NCBI RefSeq assembly: GCF_040947875.1
Contig: NZ_JBFRXN010000002.1
Coordinates: 1,984,001-2,048,000 of the forward strand
Direction of reading: 5' to 3'
DNA: 64,000 nucleotides
From: Pseudomonas sp. MYb118
Lineage (GTDB): Bacteria; Pseudomonadota; Gammaproteobacteria; Pseudomonadales; Pseudomonadaceae
Below are positions 59,242 to 64,000 of this stretch, in pieces. A program made the position numbers and the translations under genes. Position 1 is the first letter of the stretch. The number at the start of each line of letters is the position of its first letter. The notes beneath the pieces were generated by a model. That model did no database searches, was not told the origin of the DNA, and worked only from the letters and a program-made list of their open reading frames with translations.

Positions 59242-59568
59242 ATGGCGTTTACATCGGTAATTTTCAAAAACCCTAACACTGGCGCAGTGAAGGAAGCCCC
59301 GATCGGCTTTTCGTGGACCGTGTTTTTCTTCGGTTTCTTCCCGCCGTTGTTCCGTGGTGACATCAAGTGGGCCGCCATCATGTTCCTGCTGGCCTGCTTC
59401 ACGTTTGGCCTGAGCAACATCGTTTTCATGTTCATCTACAACAAACTGTATGTGCGTGACCTGATCGGCTCCGGCTACAAGGCCCAATCCATCGCCAGTG
59501 GCGACCTGAGCTTTGCCAGCGCCAAGGTCGGGATGGAAATCCCACGTCTGGATGCTGTGGCTGCCTGA
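59242..59568 (+). CDS. Small inner-membrane protein
   Basis: 108 residues with two hydrophobic helices (SWTVFFFGFFPPLFRGD and WAAIMFLLACFTFGLSNIVF). The N-terminal VIFKNPNTGAVKEAPIGFSW and the pattern resemble DUF2628/HrgC-like small membrane proteins. Ribosome site AAGGAGA. Function unknown. Terminator 15 bp downstream. Confidence 0.75.
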   Translation: MAFTSVIFKNPNTGAVKEAPIGFSWTVFFFGFFPPLFRGDIKWAAIMFLLACFTFGLSNIVFMFIYNKLYVRDLIGSGYKAQSIASGDLSFASAKVGMEIPRLDAVAA

Positions 59569-59582
59569 TTTTTTCAGGGCGT

Positions 59583-59626
59583 AAAAAAAACGGCCGCTGT
59601 CAGTGATGACTCCGGCCGTTTTTTTT
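59583..59626. terminator. Bidirectional terminator
   Basis: A-run, stem CGGCCG / CGGCCG with a 16-base loop, T-run. Serves the membrane protein gene and the converging paralog gene. Confidence 0.85.
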
Positions 59627-59642
59627 GTATGACTCGCGCCGC

Positions 59643-60095
59643 TTACTCGGCTTTATTTTCCGACGCCTCCAGCGATCGACCGTAAATATCCAGCGCCTCG
59701 CCAAAATCGGCGATGAACTGCGCATCGCTCAAGGCTGCCTGGGCGGCTTCGCGGTCCATGCCATCGGCCCACATGCGGTAGTCGATCAGCATGTCGGCGG
59801 CCAGGTGGGTGGCGGCCATGGCTTCGTTTTCGGCGTTTTCCAGATCCAGCAGTTCCGGGTGATCGATGATGATCACCGAGAGGTCGTTCAGCAGGACCGA
59901 GAGCATTTCGCTGCGGCCAATGGCTTCGGCGTCGCGCATTTTGCTGAACATTGCCAGGGTGTATTCCGGGATCGGTTCGGCGAGGTGGCCGAGGTCGTCG
60001 TCCAGGGCAGCGGGTTTGCGGCCGACCATGCGGATTTGCTTGGCTTTGGCTTTAGCGCGTTTTGCGCGTTTCTGTTGTTTGTTCAGGGAGGCCAT
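59643..60095 (-). CDS. Lys-rich paralog B of a tandem pair
   Basis: 150 residues. Begins MASLNKQQKRAKRAKAKAKQ, nearly the same as the gene next to it, then an acidic helical body (MFSKMRDAEAIGRSEMLSVL, NEAMAATHLAADMLIDYRMW, DAQFIADFGEALDIYG). No membrane helix. The basic N-terminus could bind nucleic acid or ribosomes. Lies 6 bp after its paralog, in one operon. Confidence 0.75.
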   Translation of the reverse strand: MASLNKQQKRAKRAKAKAKQIRMVGRKPAALDDDLGHLAEPIPEYTLAMFSKMRDAEAIGRSEMLSVLLNDLSVIIIDHPELLDLENAENEAMAATHLAADMLIDYRMWADGMDREAAQAALSDAQFIADFGEALDIYGRSLEASENKAE

Positions 60096-60101
60096 GGGAA
60101 C

Positions 60102-60518
60102 TCAGTTCGGTTTCTGTTGGGTTTGCGCGGCGATCGCGTCGGACGCAGCCACGTAGTCGGCCTGGAAGGCCGGGGATTCGATCCACGCCAGGGCGCCGGC
60201 TTCGTCGGTTTCGGTGGACCATTGGCGGTACTCGATCAGCGCCGCAAGGATGAAGTCCATCGCACCTTCCTCGCCTTCCTGCTCGTAAACCAGCTCCAGC
60301 AGCGGGTCTTCCAGGAACGCAGTGCACATGGCCTGCTGGCTGGTTTTTTCGGCGTCGATCATTTTCTTGAACAGTTCGGTCAGATCCACCGACTCAAAGT
60401 CGATGCGGTCGTCGTTCGGGTCCAGCTCGACCGGCGCGGCCGCCCGCTGAGTGCGGTTCTGCTTGGCCTTGGCTTTGGCGCGGGAGGCGCGTTTTTGCTG
60501 CTTGTTGGCGGAGGCCAT
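60102..60518 (-). CDS. Lys-rich paralog A of a tandem pair
   Basis: 138 residues, beginning MASANKQQKRASRAKAKAKQ. The body follows the same plan as paralog B: LFKKMIDAEKTSQQAMCTAF, MDFILAALIEYRQW and SPAFQADYVAASDA. Clear tandem duplication with strong divergence outside the N-terminus. Function unknown. About 20 bp downstream of the hydrolase gene stop and probably cotranscribed with it. Confidence 0.75.
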   Translation of the reverse strand: MASANKQQKRASRAKAKAKQNRTQRAAAPVELDPNDDRIDFESVDLTELFKKMIDAEKTSQQAMCTAFLEDPLLELVYEQEGEEGAMDFILAALIEYRQWSTETDEAGALAWIESPAFQADYVAASDAIAAQTQQKPN

Positions 60519-60537
60519 GGTGTCGATCCGTAGTGCG

Positions 60538-61518
60538 TTAACAGGGCTCGCTGCGTGGCATCAGCCGCCCGGGTGTACCGGGGGCCAATTCGCCGCTTTG
60601 CAGCCAGGACAATGCGATGGGCCATAGTGTGGCTTGGTATGCGCTGCGAAAAAAGGCGAAATGTCCGACTTGTTGTTCGCCGATGTCTTCGGGGGCGATG
60701 CGCAGGTGGGTATTCGTACCGCCAGTGAAGTAGCCGAGCAGGCGCTCGATGGCCGGGATGGTGCCGTAAGGGTCGTCTGTGACGCTGATGGCCAGGGTTT
60801 TTGCACTCACCATCGCGAAGGGCAGGGCGCCCTGCCTGGCGACGATTGCGCGTCCGCTGGGGCGCTTTTCATAGCGACCGGTGGGGGTGCTCCAGTCACG
60901 CACCACGCCGGCGGGGGTGTCCTCGAGCCAACCCAGGCGTTTGCCGGGGAAAAAACCGTAGAGCATGGTGATCAGCGGCATCACCACATGCCACTTGCCG
61001 AACATCCGCCAGCGATGAGCGGGCGCGTAGTCGCGCCAGTAGGCGAATTGTGCGCCGACGGTCACCAGGCGCCGGATGACATGCCCGGACGCCCCCAGGC
61101 CTGCCGCACAGCCGCCAAAGCTGTGGCCGACGACATCGATGGGCTGGCCGGGGAACTCACGTCTGGCGCGCTTGAGCATCGCCTCGAAATCCAGCGCGCC
61201 CCAATCCGACCATGACGCCTTCAAGCTTCTCAGCGACTCAGGCCGCGACTCGCCGATGCCGCGGTAGTCATAGGTGATGACATTGAAGCCGTTGGCGAAC
61301 AGGTAGTCAGCGAAGCGCGAGTAATGCCGGCAGCGCACCGAGGTGGCGGCGTTGATGATCACCACCGGGCGTTGTGTGTCTTGGGTGGGATGCTGCCAAG
61401 TGAAGCCACCGAGGATGAAGCCGTCGGCGGCGGGCTCCTTGAACGGGGCAGGGGAGGCGCAGGTGGGCAGCGGCAAGGCGATTTGCGTGGGCGCCAGTGA
61501 AATGTCCTGCGAGTCCAT
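60538..61518 (-). CDS. Alpha/beta hydrolase
   Basis: 326 residues. Nucleophile elbow VVGHSFGGCAAG, acid in SVTDDPYGT, His in QQVGHFAFFRS. Upstream strand TYDYRGIGESRPESL and oxyanion region VVIINAATSV fit a serine hydrolase of the general lysophospholipase-like group. Substrate unknown. ATG 61518 has AGAGG 10 bp ahead. A longer frame upstream runs into the hairpin-rich intergenic region and is rejected. Confidence 0.8.
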   Translation of the reverse strand: MDSQDISLAPTQIALPLPTCASPAPFKEPAADGFILGGFTWQHPTQDTQRPVVIINAATSVRCRHYSRFADYLFANGFNVITYDYRGIGESRPESLRSLKASWSDWGALDFEAMLKRARREFPGQPIDVVGHSFGGCAAGLGASGHVIRRLVTVGAQFAYWRDYAPAHRWRMFGKWHVVMPLITMLYGFFPGKRLGWLEDTPAGVVRDWSTPTGRYEKRPSGRAIVARQGALPFAMVSAKTLAISVTDDPYGTIPAIERLLGYFTGGTNTHLRIAPEDIGEQQVGHFAFFRSAYQATLWPIALSWLQSGELAPGTPGRLMPRSEPC

Positions 61519-61563
61519 CACATGCAGACCTCTACGGGGAGTTGTCCACGATAGCCTTGTAGC

Positions 61564-61650
61564 GGTGGATGAACAATCCACCCATCGTGAGGCGGCTTTA
61601 AGCCTGATTCGTGACGCACTGCATCACGAATTTGGAACGCAGTGCGTTCC
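61564..61650. repeat. Cluster of three short hairpins
   Basis: GGTGGAT/ATCCACC (61564-61582), TTCGTGA/TCACGAA (61608-61630) and GGAACGCA/TGCGTTCC (61634-61650) in a row. The loop of the second contains GCACTGC, complementary to GCAGTGC in the third, so alternative pairings are possible. Not of the REP sequence family found elsewhere in the window. Confidence 0.55.
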
Positions 61651-61828
61651 AGATTGGATTTCAGCAACTTGTTCTCTGGATCGCTCCCATGCTGTCCGAT
61701 GCTGAGCTAATACAACCCGTAGTCCAATTCGCAGTGACCCCAAGTCCCAATCAATCTAAAACTTGGGCGTGCCGGGGGAAATCCAATGAGGGTAACGGTT
61801 GGGCTCCGTGGAGCCCGGGAGTCGTCCC

Positions 61829-62281
61829 ATGAAACGTTCCCTTGCAGTCATTCTTCCCCTCGCTGCCGTTGGCCTGCTGATGTTCTCGGTGGCGCTGGAG
61901 GCCGCCAGCACCGAGCCTTTCGACAATTCCGGCGTGCAGATCCAGCGGCAGGAGCAAAACGGAGTGGCGTATCTGTCCGGCGGTATCGGCGAGGACGAGG
62001 CGAAGGCCATCCAGCAAGCGACGGGCTACAACCTGCACATGACCTTTTCCATCGGGCCCGAGGGCAAGTATGTGCCTGACGTCGATGTGGTCGTGCAGAA
62101 GGCACAGGGCCCGACAGTGCTGACGCTGAGCCAGGCCGGCCCGTTGGTCTATGTGCAGCTGCCACCCGGTAAATACAACGTGGTGGCGACACGCAACGGT
62201 GAGACGCGGCGCGATACGGCGGACGTCGCCGGTGGCTCGCCCAGGCAGCTGGTGTTCACCTGGCGCGGCAAGGGTGAATAA
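61829..62281 (+). CDS. Exported carboxypeptidase-regulatory-like protein
   Basis: 150 residues. Signal peptide about 1-26 (LAVILPLAAVGLLMFSVALE). The mature part is a small beta domain (GPTVLTLSQAGPLVYVQLPP then GKYNVVATRNGETRRDTADV), the fold pattern of carboxypeptidase-regulatory-like domains. ATG 61829 follows GGGAG with 8-bp spacing. Periplasmic, function unknown. Terminator just after the stop. Confidence 0.7.
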   Translation: MKRSLAVILPLAAVGLLMFSVALEAASTEPFDNSGVQIQRQEQNGVAYLSGGIGEDEAKAIQQATGYNLHMTFSIGPEGKYVPDVDVVVQKAQGPTVLTLSQAGPLVYVQLPPGKYNVVATRNGETRRDTADVAGGSPRQLVFTWRGKGE

Positions 62282-62292
62282 ATCCCAAGCAT

Positions 62293-62325
62293 AAAAAAAC
62301 CCTGAATCTTGCGATTCAGGGTTTT
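62293..62325. terminator. Bidirectional terminator
   Basis: A-run, stem CCCTGAATC / GATTCAGGG with loop TTGC, T-run. Ends the exported-protein gene and tRNA-Phe. Confidence 0.92.
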
Positions 62326-62332
62326 CGGTATT

Positions 62333-62408
62333 TGGTGCCCAGAGACGGAATCGAACCGCCGACACGGGGATTTTCAATCCCCTGCTCTACCGACTGAGCT
62401 ATCTGGGC
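62333..62408 (-). tRNA. tRNA-Phe (GAA)
   Basis: 76 nt with encoded CCA. Acceptor GCCCAGA / TCTGGGC, D-arm AGCTCAGTCGGTAGAGC, anticodon loop TTGAAAA with GAA (Phe), T-arm GGTTCGATTCC. Confidence 0.97.
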
Positions 62409-62511
62409 AACGGGGCGCATTAAACGGGTTTTTCAGGGGGTCGTCAAGCAAGTTTTCAAAAAAAATTTAATTATTACCGTCGCTTACGTTCCGACCCCGG
62501 TTGCAAGGGTG

Positions 62512-62784
62512 TTATTGCGCCGGTGGCACGTAGCCTTCGGCCTTGGCGTAATCCTCGCCCGAGAAGTACTTGTCCATTTCGCCCTGCAAGTATTTGCGGT
62601 CGTCGGCGTTCATCATGTTCAGGCGCTTTTCGTTGATCAGCAGGGTCTGGTGTTTCTGCCAGTCGGCCCAGGCCTTGGCCGAAACGTGGTCAAAAATGTC
62701 CTGGCCCTTGGCGCCGGGGAACGGGGCGCGTTCCAGGGCGGGCAATTCTTCTTTGTACTTGCGGCACATGATGGTGCGGGTCAT
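62512..62784 (-). CDS. yggX: Fe(2+)-trafficking protein YggX
   Basis: 90 residues (family 90-91). [20 protein letters not shown] carries the conserved Cys7, and [20 protein letters not shown] with [18 protein letters not shown] complete the signature. Protects iron-sulfur clusters from oxidation. Follows mutY with a 4-bp overlap. MutY carries an FeS cluster. Confidence 0.95.
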   Translation of the reverse strand: MTRTIMCRKYKEELPALERAPFPGAKGQDIFDHVSAKAWADWQKHQTLLINEKRLNMMNADDRKYLQGEMDKYFSGEDYAKAEGYVPPAQ

Positions 62785-63848
62785 GAGGATTCTCCTGCGT
62801 TCAATACGGCGGCCGCGCGTTCGAGCAAGGTCTTGACCGGGGCGGCGAGGCCCAGGCGCGGCGGGGTGGCGAGGTTATACCAGAGCCAGTCGGCCTCGGC
62901 CACGTGATGGCCGGACTCCTGGACCTGGACCAGCCAGGGTTCGATGGACAGCTGAAAGTGGCTGAACGTGTGCACCAGGCCTGGCAGGGCTTGCTGCGTG
63001 CCCAGTTCCAGCGAGTGCTGCGAGGCCAGGTGCGGCAGGTCGTCGAGGTCGTCGAGTTCCGGCAGGCTCCAGAGACCGCCCCACAAGCCCGTGGAAGGCC
63101 GGCGATAAAGCAGGATCGCGCCGTCGTCATTGGCGAGCATCGGCATCAGTGTGCGTTTCTGCGGCACGGCCTTGCGCGGCTTGGGAATCGGGTAGCGGGT
63201 TTCCAGGCCGAGCATGTGCGCTTCGCAGCCCTTTTCCAAGGGGCACAGCAGGCAGCTCGGCTTGCTGCGGGTGCAGAGCGTGGCGCCCAGGTCCATCATC
63301 GCCTGGGTATAGGCGTTGACCCGGTCCTGGGGCGTGAAGCGCTCGGCAGCGGCCCACAGCTGTTTCGCCACTTTCGGCTCGCCGGGGTAGCCTTCCTGCG
63401 CGGTGAAGCGCGCCAGCACGCGCTTGACGTTGCCGTCGAGGATCGGTGCCCGCAGGCCCATGCTGATGCTGGCGATGGCGCCGGCGGTCGACAGGCCGAT
63501 CCCCGGCAGCTCTACCAGCTTCTCCACATCCCGCGGAAACTCGCCGCCATACTCGGCGACGACGATCTTCGCGGTCTTCTGCAAATTGCGCGCGCGGGTG
63601 TAGTAACCCAGGCCGGTCCACAGGTGCAGCACTTCGTCTTCCGGTGCGGCGGCCAGCGCTTCGACGGTTGGCAACGACGCCATGAAGCGGTCGAAGTAAT
63701 TGAGCACGGTGCTGACCTGGGTCTGCTGCAACATGATCTCCGAGACCCACACCCGATAGGGCGTGATGCCCTGTTGCCAGGGCAGGTCATGGCGACCGTG
63801 GCGGTCGAACCAATCGAGCACCGCCGTTGAAAACTGCTCCGCTCTCAT
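62781..63848 (-). CDS. mutY: A/G-specific adenine glycosylase MutY
   Basis: 355 residues. Catalytic Glu in [11 protein letters not shown], Hh[16 protein letters not shown], catalytic Asp in [12 protein letters not shown], FeS loop C-x6-C-x2-C-x5-C ([17 protein letters not shown]) and a C-terminal MutT-like domain ([15 protein letters not shown]). Removes A opposite 8-oxoG. The start overlaps the upstream gene stop (ATGA). Confidence 0.96.
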   Translation of the reverse strand: MRAEQFSTAVLDWFDRHGRHDLPWQQGITPYRVWVSEIMLQQTQVSTVLNYFDRFMASLPTVEALAAAPEDEVLHLWTGLGYYTRARNLQKTAKIVVAEYGGEFPRDVEKLVELPGIGLSTAGAIASISMGLRAPILDGNVKRVLARFTAQEGYPGEPKVAKQLWAAAERFTPQDRVNAYTQAMMDLGATLCTRSKPSCLLCPLEKGCEAHMLGLETRYPIPKPRKAVPQKRTLMPMLANDDGAILLYRRPSTGLWGGLWSLPELDDLDDLPHLASQHSLELGTQQALPGLVHTFSHFQLSIEPWLVQVQESGHHVAEADWLWYNLATPPRLGLAAPVKTLLERAAAVLNAGESS

Positions 63849-64000
63849 CGCTTGAACAGCCCCTTCAATGCGTTTTTCAGTTCAGGACTGACCTTGTCGC
63901 CGAGTTTTTCGTCGATCTTTTCGCTGATCTTGTCGCCCGCCAGTTTGCTGGCGACCTGGCCCATGCGTTCATTATCGAGGCGGCAGGCCTTGGCACCCAG
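63845..64000 (-). CDS. AsmA-family protein, C-terminal end (partial)
   Basis: The last 51 codons of a gene continuing past the right edge: reads LGAKACRLDNERMGQVASKL to [12 protein letters not shown]. This matches the ending of AsmA-like envelope proteins that precede mutY in other Pseudomonas. Overlaps mutY by 4 bp, so asmA-mutY-yggX form one coupled operon. Confidence 0.75.
   Translation of the reverse strand: MGAKACRLDNERMGQVASKLAGDKISEKIDEKLGDKVSPELKNALKGLFKR

Overview
The window is chromosomal DNA from a fluorescent-group Pseudomonas (P. fluorescens / P. putida side of the genus). The evidence is the GC-rich codon usage, the gene order, and about fifteen short inverted-repeat pairs of the Pseudomonas REP/REPIN type. 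From memory, the order hslR, rimK, ompR-envZ, tex, gshA, pckA, hslO, fdhD, cysQ, nudE, dctBD, rml, a polar amino-acid ABC transporter, yggX and mutY matches the P. aeruginosa PAO1 region around PA5146 to PA5203, so most of the window is conserved core. Accessory insertions are layered on it.

Layout. 1-5.2 kb: the tail of a HicB-type antitoxin, a YghZ-type aldo/keto reductase and the taurine operon tauABCD (minus strand). 5.2-17.1 kb: glutathione synthesis (gshA), a hotdog thioesterase coupled to tex, the OmpR/EnvZ pair (AmgRS in P. aeruginosa), the RimA-RimB-RimK ribosome-modification operon, the heat-shock factors HslR and Hsp33, and a PAP2 phosphatase. 17.2-32.4 kb: PEP carboxykinase, a DMT exporter, two coupled small unknown genes, a subtilisin-like lipoprotein, a FadB-like dehydrogenase and thioesterase, a glycine-zipper protein, a YdeP-type molybdoenzyme with FdhD, a LysR regulator, Kbp, YrfG, NudE and CysQ. 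32.4-39 kb: DctB/DctD and the dTDP-L-rhamnose operon rmlBACD, with stop/start overlaps at every rml junction.

39-47 kb: a 970-residue fusion of an APH-type kinase and a class III PLP enzyme resembling phospho-amine phospholyases. Next come the agmatine-to-putrescine genes aguB and aguA, a small gene behind a sigma54-like site, and an OprD-family porin with a long structured leader. 46.6-51 kb is the least conserved part. It holds a DUF3077 gene with a coupled leader peptide and a hairpin over its ribosome-binding site, an orphan XRE antitoxin with an operator palindrome, a tautomerase/DsbA/SDR operon, and a two-gene cassette next to tRNA-Thr. That cassette pairs a Panacea (DUF4065) antitoxin-like protein with a small membrane protein and is my best candidate for an undescribed system, a PanAT-type toxin-antitoxin pair with a membrane-acting toxin.

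51-64 kb: a duplicated deaminase, a methyltransferase, a polar amino-acid ABC transporter, gabP behind a near-consensus sigma54 promoter, two tandem paralogous Lys-rich proteins, an alpha/beta hydrolase, tRNA-Phe, yggX, mutY and the end of an AsmA-like gene.

All functional calls come from reading motifs and from recalled family knowledge. No alignment or database search was run.
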